64,000 nucleotides of DNA from Acanthochromis polyacanthus (GCF_021347895.1 NC_067113.1:40463474-40527473); one strand, 5' to 3'. Counted from the first letter of the stretch, positions 24,790 through 36,792 are shown. Notes: generated by a model from the letters alone, not told the origin. Numbers and translations are program-made.

Positions 24790-25025
24790 CGTTCAAAAGT
24801 TTGAGGCCAACCAGAGAGTTTTATGTTCTCCATGAAAACTCCCACTTTTATCCATGTGCTAACATAACTGCACAAGGGTTTTCTAATCATCAATGAGCCT
24901 TTCAGCACCATTAGCTAACACAATGTAGCATTAGAACACAGGAGTGATGGTTGCTGGAAATGTTCCTCTGTACCCCTATGGAGATATTCCATTAAAAATC
25001 AGCCGTTTACAGCTAGAACAGCACA
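24790..25025 (+). repeat. Non-autonomous DNA transposon, family B copy 3
   Basis: It starts with the terminus CCGTTCAAAAGTTTGAGGCC and continues with the same core as 4018-4270. It is truncated on the right at about 25020 after CAGCTAGAACAG. Confidence 0.75.
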
Positions 25026-25429
25026 TTTTTGAATGCATTCTTACTAAATATGAAAAATATTTGAGTACCAATAATTTTTAAAGTTTCTTTTTTGGTGTGT
25101 GAACTCCTATACGCCTGCTCTAAGCTGTTGGCTCTGTGTGTCTGTTCATGATGTGCTGAGCGAAGCTTGTTGCTCGTGCCAATGTTCATAAAAGATCTAT
25201 GATCGTATAGATTTTAATAGGCTGAGTGTGCAGCCTCTAACTCAACTGATTTTCACTGAGGTACATCCTGCCTGCGGATCCCCTTCCTTACTGCTGTTTT
25301 GGAGCATGTAATCATTCTCATATATACTGTTTCCCATGTAAACAAACAAAAAAAGGATGAGGAAACAGCATGCCCCAGTTTTTGATAAAATCCCAAATTT
25401 ATCATTTAATTTTGTTTAATTTCCTTTAT

Positions 25430-25813
25430 TTTTCTTTTCTTTTCTTTGACAAATCCAGCCATTTTTTCTGAATGTTCTTAAAGAAAATATTTTAACTTCT
25501 ACTGATATATATATAGAATCACTGCAGACATTTTCAGGATTTTTTGGAAGATTTAAATTAATTTTTTGAAAATATTTACAATTTTTATATATTTTTTTAT
25601 TTTTTTTACTTTTTAAATTTTTATTTCTGGCCAAATTTGGGGATTTTTTAAAAATAAGTCTTTTCAGGGAAATTTTTGAGGAATTTTCGTCCTGGACATT
25701 TCGCCAATTTTTATGAATTCGGTAAAAAATTTTTGCTGAATTTTGAGATTTTTTTTCAGACAAGGGAACAATACTTTTTGGTGCCCGTAAATGAGGACAA
25801 CAGGGGGGTTAAT
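25430..25813. mobile_element. TTAA foldback MITE (family A), copy 2
   Basis: About one half of the family, ending with ATGAGGACAACAGGGGGGTTAA. The left half is missing or very degraded. Confidence 0.75.
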
Positions 25814-26320
25814 TTCCCCATAATCTCCAGTCTAATGTATCGTACAATATGCGATGCTGTGAGACACAAAAACCTGGAAGCGCGGCGACTTCAGAGCAGC
25901 CCATTAATCTGCGGTGTCAGCGGTCGATAGCACAGACAAACCATGTGAATCACAGGACCTAATGCAGGAGGTGTTAATGAGGATGGGGGGTATGTTGCAA
26001 ATCATGCTGCTTCTCCTCGGCCTTATCTCTCAGCTCTCCTCCTCACACAAACACACTTATCGCTCTGGAGAGTAGAAGGGATCAGGGCCAGAGTGGGGTT
26101 GCAGGGAAAAGAGGGCGGGTTTTGTCCCCGTACCTTCCTGCATTTGCCAGTTTCTGCCCCAATTAACTCCCATTAATATAATTTCCCACGCTCCACCTTG
26201 AAGCAGACGCACGCAGCACCACACAAGAACACACACCTGCACATCCACTCACTTCCCTCAAAAAACCGAGACGTGTGAAGAAACATGAAGTCACCAAGTA
26301 GACGGCTTACAGTTGGGCCT

Positions 26321-27366
26321 CACTGCAAAAACTCCAAATCTTACCAAGTCTGTTTGTCTTATTTTTAGTCAGAATGCCTCATCCCACTTGATTTAAGATA
26401 AATTCACTTAACAAGAGACATTTCAGCAAAATGGAGGGACTTGTTTTAAGACAATGCATCTTAAATATCTTAAGTCAAACAATCTTTAAATGATCTTGTT
26501 TTGAGTTGAATTTTACAAGAAAACTCAGCATAAGTTTAACCCTCGTGTCGTCCTGCGGGTCAGATTGACCTGTTTTAAAGCCTGAAAATGTGAAAAAATA
26601 TATATATTTTCACAGTGAAACTTCTGATGTCCACATTTTTAACATTTTTGGGGAATTTTTGAATATTTCGTGGTGGAAAAAAAATGTTGAAAGTGTTTCT
26701 TAAGAACATTCACAAAACAATCAACCAAAATCCAGCGAATTTCATTGGTTTTGTTTGATTTTTATGTGAATGTTCTTAAAGAAAATATTTCAAGTTTTAC
26801 TGATATATTAGGATTTTTTGGAAGATTTTTACTAATTTTTAAAAAAATATTTACAAGAATTTTCTTGCCAAATTTGGGGAATTTTTTTAAAAAAAATAAA
26901 ACCTTTAAGGGAAACTTAAGGAATTATGTGACTTTTCTTCCTGAAGGTTTTGCAAATTTTCACAAATTTGGGGAATTTTCTTGCTGAATTTTTGGATTTT
27001 TTCAGACAAGGAAATAATATTTTTTGGTGCCTTTAAATGAGGACAACAGGAGGGTTAAAGCATCTCAAATTATGAGGTTACATGAAAGCGAGAATCTATT
27101 TTTGAGTGAAAACTACTGTTTTTTTTAGCATGTCTGGCTTATTTTAAGACACCTAAGCTTGACAATCCTGGTAAAATATAGCTTCAAACAAGTTTTCCCA
27201 GCTAATATTAAGATCTCAGTATTCTAAATATCACATCTTATTTCAAGAAATCTGACCAAGGCATTTTTCACTTGTTTTATTGGCAGATTTTTTTCACTTA
27301 TTTCAAGGTAAAAGTTTCTTGAAATAAGTTTTTTTTCTTGTTTTGAGATGGGCATTTTTTGCAGTG
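26321..27366. mobile_element. CACTG-ended DNA transposon hosting a nested MITE
   Basis: It begins CACTGCAAAAACTCC and ends TTTTTTGCAGTG. Internal sub-repeats contain runs such as TTGTTTTAAGACAATGCATC. Without the nested insert the element is about 0.5 kb. The ends are of CACTA/EnSpm type, but no 2-3 bp target duplication is certain, so the superfamily is tentative. Confidence 0.6.
26536..27058. mobile_element. TTAA foldback MITE (family A), copy 3, full length
   Basis: This is a full-length copy with TTAA at both borders (26536-26539 and 27055-27058), left end CCCTCGTGTCGTCCTGCGGG and right end GAGGACAACAGGAGGG. The element folds back on itself around a central hairpin near 26720-26770. TTAA targets and CCC-starting inverted repeats indicate a piggyBac-type transposase supplied in trans. 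It sits inside the CACTG-ended element. Confidence 0.85.
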
Positions 27367-27393
27367 CAGTGAGAGGCACCATAATGAGCGGCT

Positions 27394-27397
<4 letters not shown>

Positions 27398-27427
<30 letters not shown>
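27398..27427. repeat. (GT)n microsatellite
   Basis: A GT dinucleotide run of 15 units just outside the CACTG-ended transposon. Confidence 0.95.
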
Positions 27428-27428
<1 letters not shown>

Positions 27429-27429
<1 letters not shown>

Positions 27430-30400
27430 CAGCATGTGGCGATTGTGCACAGAGGTCCAGATTATGACACCTCCTCCTCTGATTGTCCCGGTGTCGCTGC
27501 CAACAGCTGTCAGCTGGGAAGCCTTCGAGGAGGCAGGAAGTGTGCTGAGCTCATGTGTGTTAAAGAGAAAAGAATCAAGGACGTTGGCTGTCATTAGGGG
27601 GGCGTTTATGAAACTCCTCGCCAGCAAACTTCGCGTACACAACCTTTGACCTCGACGCAAGAAGACGATTTCTTACCAAGCGCTGATACGTGTTCAAACT
27701 GTTTACCATCTTGAGATCTCGTGTTGTGAGTTGAACTACATACCAGCCTCAGAGTCGGCAGCACCATCGTGAGCGAGCGCCCGACGGAGACGAGAAACCT
27801 GTAGTCCTTTTTGATCCCCTTTGCAGCTTACAACTCCCAAGCCTCCACCGATCTGACAGCAGAAACACATACACAAATCCACATGGGAAACAGACGAGTA
27901 TGCACACGTGCAACATGGCAGCACGTCCTACAGCAGCATCTCAGGTTAGGAAAATCTAATTTATCGGCACAGCAGCTCTCGAATCCACACGCACGACTGA
28001 GCTCCAAGCTGTTTTTGAGCGCTTTTGTCACATTTTTTTAATCGCTGTGAGTTAATTTCATAAAGGAATGCGCCTATATGTAAACAGTACAACCATGGCT
28101 AGACGAAGGAATTAAAAAATACTGGACATACAGTATGGCAGCTCTACATGCTGAAGATGTTTAACGACTAACATTTTCAGTTTGTTTCCATCCTCGTCTC
28201 CCCTCTAAATAAAAACTCAAGTTCAGCCGAAAAGTCCTTCAATTGTTGTCACATGAATGAAATATAACGATGTACGCTCACATTTTAATTTACATTTTAG
28301 CTGCTTGTCATATGAATAGCTCAAAAGTTGAAAATCTGACTTTTTTCTCCTGTTTTCACATTGTCTGGCTTTGACCAACGACGGAATTTTGGGTCCTTTT
28401 GTTCAGACATGAGGTGAAAACACAGATGTTGATTTTTACCTTGACAGTTTCGGCGAGCGTCAAGGTAAAAATCTGTTTTTTAACCTTACGCTTGAGCAAA
28501 AGAACTCAAAACTGCTGCACTAATAAGGAGACAGGTTGAACGTTTTCGAGCAATGTAAAAATTCTGACATTTAATTATGAGTGTGTCGACGGGTTTTGGA
28601 GGTCAGAGGGTAAAGGACGAGAAAAAGAAGAAAATAAAGAGAGAACGGAGATAGAAAGTAAATAAAATGGACAATGAAAACTTAATTCAGTGCAGTCAAA
28701 TTTATTAAAAGAAATAATACTTTTTCCGCCCCTTAATTCAACTTTACTTCATCTGCAGAGAAAGCCCAGCAGAACATAAAAAAAAGAATTCAAAATATAA
28801 ACGCAACATCAAATCACTCCATTACTGTCAAGAAATCCAAACTCTTTTCCACTCTTAAATTCTGATTGACCAAATAGAGAAAGCACCGGAGCTATCAGAC
28901 GGAGATGAGACAATGAGATGTGCTGCTGTAACTCAGCAACTGACCTCTTCTCTCTGGGTTGTTCTCTGGAGTGCAGAGAGAAATTTAGCTCATTACTACT
29001 CATCTCCTGCAGCATTGGAGCACTGAGAATAATGAACGCTGCCTTCACTCAAGAAGTCTGCTGCTGAACAGTCACCGTTTTTCAATCATCTGAAGCGTTA
29101 CAAAGCCAGATCACTCAGCTGTTTTCTGCTGATATGAAAGCTACCTTGAGCTTTTACGCTGTGTGATTTGAAAACGTCACTCATTTGAAGACTCAGAATG
29201 AGTCGACGCGAGTCCTTGTCTGAGGATTTCATCATATCTTCCATTATTTATGACAGGGATTGTGAGCAGGCAGCTGCTTTTTCTCCGTGGCGTAGCAGCC
29301 TGCAGGGATGGAGGGATGAGGCGAATCTATCTGCCATGAGATGAAGAGGAGAGGCTGACCCTGCTGGCTTACCCTGTTGAGACTGCATGTTCTGCTGGAG
29401 CCGCATGCCATTTGTAGGATTGTGTGTAGTTACAAAACCTTTCTGTGCAAGCGTAAAAACAAAACAATTTCACTGCAGATGAAAGATCGCCCTCAGCCTG
29501 CTGTAGAGACAGAAACTATTTTAGTTTGAGCTTTTTCAGCTTGCTGATAAGAGCAGAAAAGAAAAAAGAAATTACACATCTACTGAAGCGAAAGATTAGA
29601 TTCTGCACATTTTTAAGAAACAGGAAGAAAAGGTGTTCTTGCAAGAATCGTTTAGTATTGAAGATAGCAGCTAAACGGATGATGACGAGTCAGAATAAGG
29701 AACTGGGATATACATTACATTTCTTTTGTACTTTCATGCAAAGAGTGAACTGGCTTTGGTTAGACATACTTTGGCTTTTGTGCCATCAAACCTGCAGCAA
29801 CTGGAAGCTGAAGCCTGAACAACAACAGCACATCTTTAGGCATTCAGATGAGAGCCAGGAAGACAAACCCGGTGCCTCTTTGATCTCCTGCATTTCCCTT
29901 CAACTCAAACTCTGTGGGAGATTTGCCGTTGAGACGGCTTGCAGTTCAACTCATTCTATTAATATTACAGCTGAAAGCCTGCAGGGGCAGGTTGTTTACA
30001 CAGGAGAAAAGTGTGTGCACTGTTCCAAATCCTCTAGTATGAATATAAGGAAGTAAACAGTAACATACTGTGGAAGACAAGGGAAAAGTTTAGTGTTCTG
30101 TGAACATGAATAAACATTTCCTGAAGATCAAAATGTAATATTTTAATCTTGAGAACAACTTGCATTATAAAAAGCATGATTAGATCTGTGTGTTTGAGTA
30201 TTTTCTGGAGCTTTACAAGCCACTAAAACATGACAATAGAAGTACCAAGCAGCTCTGAGAATGCACAAAAATAGCCACAGAAGTCCTACTGACAATGTTT
30301 TTTCACTGTCAACAGAAAAACACCAAATGTTTTCTTGTGAATTTCACAGATTAGATCTTCAGTTGCTGCCTTTCAATGTTTGTTTTCATGATGTACTGAA

Positions 30401-31386
30401 AAGATGAAATCTTTGCTGACATGATCATACGGTGACTAAGCGGACCTGGGGACGACAACAACAGCATCGAGTCAAACTGTTACTTCTCACAACTGGATAA
30501 ACGAAAAATGTTTATCAAGTTTGAGAAAATGAAACCCTAATTCACAAAACTGTTATAGAAATATCTGTATTTTTATTCTCAATTCTTAATATTCTAGCAC
30601 TTGTGATTTTCCTTCTCCGCCTGGGTAAAAAGGATCCAACGCAAAAAGAAAGGAAACTATCAAAAAACAGATAAAAAAACATGGATAAGAAATAAAGATT
30701 ACACCTTTAATGAACATTCAGTTCTGCAGCTGCAAGAATAAGACAGCAAAATGTGAGAAAACACACGTGTACCAGAGTTCATGTCATGCGTCTAATAAAA
30801 ATAACATTAAAAATATATATTTACAAACAACCCAATGCTGCTTTTAACAGTTATTTCCCTGACTCTGGGAAAATTGATCTTCAAGCTCAAGAAGGCAGCG
30901 AGAACGTCAACAGACTCGCAGCCTCTTGGGACATGTAGGCGTAGGATATGCCTTAGAGCACATCAGTAGTTATTATCATTATTACAGTAGCTTGTTGGTG
31001 CAGCAGTCAGAGGGACGGCTGGCTGTGCTTTAACTCAAGACTGATGGACATAAAGAACACAGGGATGACAGGACGGAGACACCTGTGTCGTCTCTGTCCA
31101 TCGTGGACTGCATGTAAAGGTTTCGTTCTCACTACTCCACCTCTCTCGTCGTGGTGGCTGCATACCGAGCAGGAGGTGAGATGAGGAAGGGAAGAAGGGA
31201 GGGACGTGAATCTCTGACGTTTCCGGAGATTACCGGTCTACTTAATCCACTGGCAGCTCGGGTCAGCGTCCTAACCTGATGTATACACCCACACTCGTTT
31301 GTTCTTCAACGCTTGTAAGGACCCCGTCATAAATCTCACATCTTAAATGATATAATTAGGTATAAAGTACTTTGGAAATAACATAT
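27429..31386. other. Intronic stretch without recognised gene
   Basis: The longest frame is 29526-30056 (plus), which lacks any domain and has no ATG at its reported start. A hairpin-forming segment lies at 28389-28511. Otherwise nothing recognisable was seen. Confidence 0.5.
28389..28511. repeat. Imperfect long hairpin
   Basis: A perfect 15-bp stem (GATTTTTACCTTGAC at 28431-28445 against 28459-28473) encloses a 13-nt loop. The similarity extends outward imperfectly (GGTCCTTTTGTTCAG against CTTGAGCAAAAGAACTC). It could be a small foldback transposon or a structured RNA. Confidence 0.5.
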
Positions 31387-31603
31387 GAAGAGTTTATTTG
31401 CAAAAACAGATAACTCCGTTTCAGAAAACTTTATTTTATTGTTTACTTGAGATAATATCCATCAAACTGAAGTTGAGTGGATTTGACTCAGTAGAAAAAT
31501 ACATGACCAAACAGAGAAAAAATAAATTATTAGTGTTATTATCTCAAGTAAACAATAAAAAAAAATGAGATTTCTGATTTCTTGCAAATTAACTCTTCAA
31601 ATA
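31387..31603. mobile_element. Foldback MITE
   Basis: Outer arms GAAGAGTTTATTTGCAA and TTGCAAATTAACTCTTC and inner arms TTATTGTTTACTTGAGATAA and its complement frame a short centre (TGAGTGGATTTGACTCAGTA). I know this layout as a common teleost MITE. It has no coding capacity. Confidence 0.65.
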
Positions 31604-31820
31604 CTAATGGATCCTCCCATTATTGTCCTTAATAATACTGAGAAAAAAGATACACAACACAGGAGATAAAAAAAACCCACCACAAACACCATCAAAACTG
31701 ATATAACTAATAACAATCTATAGCTAAATTCAAAGCTAAGAGAAGCTAGTCCTTACAGGGAGCTGTCCAGTTGCTGTGGTGCTGAAATCCCAACCAGGAA
31801 GAGTGTAATTGCTGTTTTTA
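31604..31820 (-). repeat. Inverted copy of the repeat at 24265
   Basis: The complement of 24265-24460 is recognisable throughout, for example TACTAATGGATCCTCCC and GCTGAAATCCCAACCAGGAA. Confidence 0.8.
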
Positions 31821-32480
31821 GCTAGTAAGGAAAATGCTCAGATTACACTTTTATCCTTCTTCATAATTGCTACGATCTAAAGCACTAATTGACTCTGTTA
31901 CGAACTGTGTTGATTCTCCAGAAATCCAAATTCAGTAATTTTATGGATAAAATAATCATAAAGTTATATTAGTGTCAATTCAATAAACACAAATAAACAC
32001 AGAAAAAAATTTACAAATCCAATAATAAATTAAAGCCGTCTTGCTCATTCTTTTGTAACCTTTACCACACAGGTCTTTTTAGCTTTAAGGTATGAATAAT
32101 TATGTCATTTTATAGCATTTTCTCCGTCTTCCTGTCTCGTTTCTTCATTTGAAGCTTCACAATGTTAGATTTTTTTTTCATCCAAGGCTCCGTGTTTTTC
32201 TGGCTTTACCGTCCAATCAAATAAAAAATATTCCAAATGTCTTGTGCATCATTTTAAACATTTCCCCAAAGTTCTACTTCATTTATATAGATTAGAGCCT
32301 TTTGGAAATGAGGAATTTCCACTAGAATTTAGCTTTTGGTTAGTTAAGGATGAGTTAACGAGATAAATGGATTGCTAAATTGGTTGAAACATAACCACAA
32401 ATGTGCACAGGCTTCAGGAATTTCTGTGAATGTGTGAGACACAGAATAAACTAGAAAAGCACTCAGACAGTGCAGACCTC

Positions 32481-32880
32481 CGCCAAGGATAGAGAGGAAA
32501 ACAGGAAACCCATGCAGTAAAGGATCATGAGTTGGAATCGAACCTGCGTCTCTGACACAGTTCTGTTTACAAATCACCTTCTTAACCAGTTGAGCTATCT
32601 GGACACATTGCTCCAATTTGTTGGAAGACATACTAACCTATGTTGTTTTTGTCATATTTTGGACCACATACTACAACATACTAAAAAATTCAAAGTGATC
32701 CAGAATCCAGGTTCCTCTTCGGATTGCCACCAAAATTAAATCAGTTCTTCCTCTTACCATAGTCTACATCCACTCAAAATTTCATCTGAATCTGCCCAGG
32801 CGTTTTTGAGTTATCTTGATAACAGACAGACAGACACACAAACGCCGGGTGTCACATAACCTCCTTGGCGGAGGTAAAAA
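32481..32880. mobile_element. Composite of tRNA-derived SINE and RTE-type tail
   Basis: The minus strand from about 32610 has a tRNA-like head. The plus strand from about 32690 to 32880 has the 3' tail common to fish RTE/Rex3-like elements (GACAGACAGACACACAAACG, then CTCCTTGGCGGAGGT). The tail motif TCCTTGGCGGAGGT also occurs in the opposite direction at the left border, so the two parts lie head to head or form one rearranged unit. Confidence 0.6.
32524..32608 (-). repeat. tRNA-like SINE head (pol III A and B boxes)
   Basis: The minus strand carries an A-box-like TAGCTCAACTGGTTA and a B-box GGTTCGATTCC at correct spacing, with TTTGTAA at the anticodon position. The acceptor ends cannot pair, so this is a tRNA-derived SINE promoter and not a tRNA gene. 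The ancestral tRNA could be tRNA-Thr(TGT), which is uncertain. Confidence 0.65.
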
Positions 32881-33004
32881 TAAACAGTAAAAATTATTCT
32901 CCAGTCCCTTCTATGGTTAAATTTACCAAACTCATATATCCTATGACTTCCAGTAATCCCGCCCGTTCGCTTCACTCTATTTAAAAATGTAGTAATGAAG
33001 TTAT

Positions 33005-33561
33005 TTAACCTTCCTGTTGTCTTCATTTTTTTACCCAAAAAAATATTGTTTCTGTCTTTAAAAAAAATCCAAAAATTCAGCAAAAAAATTCCACAAATTT
33101 CAAAATCTTCAGGAAGAAAATTCCAACAATTCTTTAAAAGTGTCCCTTAAAAGTTGTTGTTTTTTTTTTTTTTTTAAATCCCCAAATTTGTCAAGAATAT
33201 TCTTGTAAATACTTTCAAAAAATGAGGAAAAATCTTGAAAATAAATCCTGAAAAAAAATCCTGAAAATATCTAAAATGATTACATATATATCAGTAAAAC
33301 TTCTAAGATTTTCTTTAAGAACATTCACACAAAAAAATCAACCAAAATCCAACAAAATTGGCTGGATTTGGTTGATTTTTATGTGAATGTTCAAGAAACT
33401 TTTTCAACATTTCTTTTTTTCACCAAAAAATGATCAAAACATTTCCCAAAAATGTTGAAAATGTGGACATCAGAAGCTTCACTGTGAAAATATATTTTTT
33501 CTTCCCATTTTCAAACTTTAAAACGGGTCAGTTTTGACCCGCGGGACGACAGGAGGATTAA
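33005..33561. mobile_element. TTAA foldback MITE (family A), copy 4, full length
   Basis: Both borders keep TTAA (33005-33008 and 33558-33561). The ends CCTTCCTGTTGTC and GACGACAGGAGGA are mutated versions of the family consensus. The central hairpin near 33338-33380 contains CAACCAAAATCCA and its complement. Confidence 0.85.
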
Positions 33562-34398
33562 TCCACAACTGCCTCTCTCTAAAGCCCTTCAATCAAGTGT
33601 AAAATCAGTGGCGTGCCCGGGTAACCTTCACCTTACCTCATGCAAGTCCTAACATTCAATGTGCCCTTCCTCTCCAAAACCGCCCTCGCCCTCATTACCT
33701 AAAACTCAAATTGGCTCTCTACTTAAAGGCACAAATTAACTAAAGCGCACACGCAGAAACCCTCTGACATTCTGACTTGGCTTTTGGCAGCGCTGTCACA
33801 CATAAACACAGACCCACGGATGACTCGATTGCCTCAATTGACTGCGAGCGAGCGCGTACGAGTGTGTGTGATTGCATAAAACAGCTCCCAGGTGACTTCC
33901 AAAGTGCTGTTAGTTGACTCTGCTCTCTCACAGCTCGGTCCGTCACTGTCAGCCGTGCAGCAGACGGCTAATGAAGGCGGCTCGACTCGCCACACGTGCT
34001 AACGTCGCTCTGCCTCCCGTCTCTTCACTGCTTTCCAGACTAATTTCTACATAATTATCTGCATTTTTTTCCTCTTGTAACCCGCTGTTTGTGCCTGTGA
34101 CCTCCCTCTACAAAGGCGCTCCAAACGTTTCCTTGTGATGCTGCATTCAATGACTTGGATAAACCAGAATCTGAAAATCTACAAAAACAATGATGTTCTA
34201 AGTACTATATTATCCATTTTTCCAAGAGTCCACCTGCTTAAAACTCAACATTTATGTCCCATCCTCCATCAATTTCTACTTGATATTATGTTTTACCCAT
34301 ACTTTGACCTTCAAATGCAAATAAAACCACTCACACTGGTGTTAGATTTAATACTAAACACTTTCTAGTTTGTGCATTTTCATAAGCACTGGCATGTT

Positions 34399-35105
34399 TT
34401 AACCCTCCTGTCATCCTGCGGGTCAAATTGACTCGTTTTAAAATTTGAAAATGTGGGAAAAAAGATATTTTCAACATTTCTGAGAAATCTTTGAACATTT
34501 TTTGGTAGAAAAAAGAAATATTAAAAATGTTTCTTAAGAACATTCACATAAAAATCAACCAAAATCCAGCAAAATTCGCTGGATTTTGGTTGATTTTTAT
34601 GTGAATGTTCTTAAAGGAAATATTCGCAGTTTTACTGATATATATGTAATCATTTTAGATATTTTCAGGATTTTTTTTTTTGGAAGATTTTTCCTCATTT
34701 TTCACAAATTTGGAATTTTCTTGCCAAATTTGTGGGATTTTTCAAAAAATAAAACTTTCAAGGGAAACTGTCAAGGAATTATTGGAATTTTCTTCCAAAT
34801 TTTCAGAAATTTGTGGAATTTTTTTGCTGAATTTAAAAAAAATTAGATAAGAATTTCGATGGATTTTGGTTGATTCTTATGTGAATGTTCTTAAAGGAAA
34901 TATTTGCAGTTTTGTTGATATATATGTAATGTATGTATGTTTTCTTGCCAAATTTGTGGGTTTTTTCAAAAAAAAACTTTCAAGAAATTATTGGAATTTT
35001 CTTCCAAATTTTCAGAAATTTGTGGAATTTTTTTCCTGAATTTTTTTTTTTCCAGATAAGAATTTCGCTGGATTTTGGTTGATTTTTATCTGAATGTTTT
35101 TAATT
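34399..35105. mobile_element. TTAA foldback MITE (family A), copy 5, with partial tandem repeats
   Basis: It begins TTAACCCTCCTGTCATCCTG at 34399 and contains a perfect central hairpin around 34545-34610. The right half is then repeated at about 34850 and again towards 35100, each time restarting at AGATAAGAATTTCG. No proper right end is present. The sequence runs to within about 40 bp of the lhfpl3 splice acceptor. Confidence 0.8.
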
Positions 35106-35142
35106 AGGGCCGCTCACCCATCTTTCCCTCCTCCTGATCCAG

Positions 35143-35373
35143 GTACGTGTCTGATCCTGGGCTGCATGATCTACCCAGACGGCTGGGACAGCGACGAGGT
35201 GAAGAGGATGTGCGGTGAAAAGACGGACAAGTACACGCTGGGCGCCTGCTCGGTGCGCTGGGCCTACATCCTGGCCATCATGGGCATCATGGACGCTCTC
35301 ATCCTCTCCTTCCTGGCCTTCGTACTCGGAAACCGCCAGGACAGTCTCATGTCCGAGGAGCTGCTGGGAGACA
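35143..35373 (+). CDS. lhfpl3: lhfpl3, internal coding exon (fourth membrane segment)
   Basis: The translation contains [19 protein letters not shown], then [11 protein letters not shown] and [14 protein letters not shown]. These match the LHFPL tetraspan family and in particular LHFPL3: DEVKRMCG with TDKYTLGAC replaces the LHFPL4 version. The exon encodes the end of the third membrane segment, the second extracellular loop with its conserved cysteines, the fourth membrane segment and the start of the cytoplasmic tail. LHFPL3 and LHFPL4 are membrane proteins; LHFPL4 assists GABA-A receptor clustering and the role of LHFPL3 is less clear. The acceptor is CCTGATCCAG|GT and the apparent donor is GACA|GTAAGA (231 nt, upstream phase 1, downstream phase 1). 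Linkage to orc5 and kmt2e agrees. The upstream exon is outside the window. Confidence 0.9.
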
Positions 35374-36283
35374 GTAAGAAGACACGCATGTCTAAGTCAA
35401 CATCTAACACCTTGGTTATGAGCTGGAACCATTTTGGAATGAGATTTTTTAGTCTACCGCTGCAAGTAATGTTTGTTTTGATTGCCTGTTATTTCTCAAT
35501 TAATCAATTAGTTGTTTTGGCCAATATATTGTCAGAAAACAGTGGAAAATGTCAATCAGTGTTTCCCAAAGCACAAGATATCGTCCTCAAATGTCTTGTT
35601 TTGTCCACAACCCAAAGATATTCAGTTTATTGTCATTAATGAGCAAACAATCAGGAAATATTCACAATTAGAAGCTTTAATCAGACTTAATTCTTCAGTT
35701 AAACAAAAAAAAACTCAACTGATTGTCAATCTAGTTGGTGACAAATAGTTACAACTAATAAATTATTCAAGTAATCGCAGCTCTGTGGCCATCGCATACG
35801 GATGTTTTGTTAAAGTGCTGCCATGCTTTTATCTAGACGGAGCCAGAAGTTCAGTTCAAATTCCTCATCTTGTGACTGAAGCAACTTATTAATTCACTTT
35901 CAACCTCTAAATTATTCATCTGATGATTTGGTATTTGTTCAGAAATCAATACATCAGAAAGACTGACACAAACTGCATTGCAAGCTACCAGAGAACCGTC
36001 CTAATGCTTCCTTTTTTGTCTTAGCAACTGGTAAAAACCCCAAAGAAAAGATGATAAATTACATAATTCAAGGGGACTGGGATGTCCAGTGCGCTGCTGG
36101 GTCAATCTGAGGGGTGGCAGGAAATATGGGGTGAACAAAACAACAACAAAAACACAACTGCTGTGCAAATACTGCAGAGTTGTACTTCTTCAACCATCTA
36201 TGAAGCCACCGGTTAGCTGCTCGCTATTCAGACACATGAAGCCTTTCAAGAATTAATGGAGCCAAAAAGATTAGGACTCAACA
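35374..36283 (+). other. lhfpl3 intron, nothing recognised
   Basis: AT-rich intronic sequence. The frame of the exon stays open into it to 35639, but without similarity to any LHFPL C terminus. Confidence 0.5.
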
Positions 36284-36291
36284 GACTAATC

Positions 36292-36792
36292 CAGGAGTGT
36301 CAAACATAAGGCCTGCGGGCCAAAAACGGCCGCCACATGGTCCAATGCAGCCCATGGAATGACTTTCCAAAGTGTAGAATATACAGAGATGACATTAATA
36401 GCAACTATTTGGCTTTTTTAATGCATAATTGCATATTTTTAAAAGAAAGAGGGAGAACTTAACCTTCTCCCATTTAGTTTGTTTGGTGGATCAGTTCAGG
36501 TGGTCAGGATTACTACACAGAAGGGGAAATGAATGCAAATTATGTAAAATAATTTCTAAATCTTGACAAGTTGCTTTGATCATAAAGTAAAATACGAGAT
36601 TGTTCACTTCCACGTAGCGATGACTAAATGTTCTGTGCCTTTGTAGACACTCTGCAATCTGTAACTTGTCATGTGCAAATGATAAACGGAGTTATTCACA
36701 GGCTGTTATGCTCTGATTTTACTGGTGCAGCCCTCTTGGGATCAAATTGCGCTGCATGTGGCCCCTGAACTAGAACGAGCTCGACACTCCTG
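36292..36792. mobile_element. hAT-type MITE with 8-bp target duplication
   Basis: The ends CAGGAGTGTCAAACATAAGG and CGAGCTCGACACTCCTG are complementary at the tips, and GACTAATC flanks both sides (36284-36291, 36793-36800). The interior has the GGCCTGCGGGCCAAAA and GCATGTGGCCCCTGAACTAG motifs of Charlie-like hAT elements. No transposase. Confidence 0.85.

Larger units (their letters stand above)
1..35142 (+). other. lhfpl3: Inferred first intron of lhfpl3 (at least 35 kb)
   Basis: No open frame here resembles the first coding exon of the LHFPL family (N terminus plus the first three membrane segments), although the exon encoding the fourth segment starts at 35143. In mammals that first exon is separated from the next by a very large intron, so this stretch is inferred to be intronic with exon 1 upstream of the window. 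It is AT-rich and has many short ORFs of no recognisable family. Stretches 1-3540, 4830-6080 and 6660-8290 hold nothing I can name apart from a short coding-like run at 1167-1292. A separate non-coding RNA or nested gene cannot be excluded. Confidence 0.6.

Noticed and set aside
29526..30056. 176-codon plus-strand ORF
   Set aside because: Starts with a non-ATG codon, no domain, no splice or promoter signals, composition like the intron around it.
32524..32608. A tRNA gene on the minus strand
   Set aside because: A and B boxes are present but the acceptor stem cannot pair, so it is a SINE head.
35374..35639. Read-through of the lhfpl3 exon as its C terminus
   Set aside because: The sequence behind GTAAGA turns AT-rich and the peptide has no LHFPL similarity; an intron is more likely.
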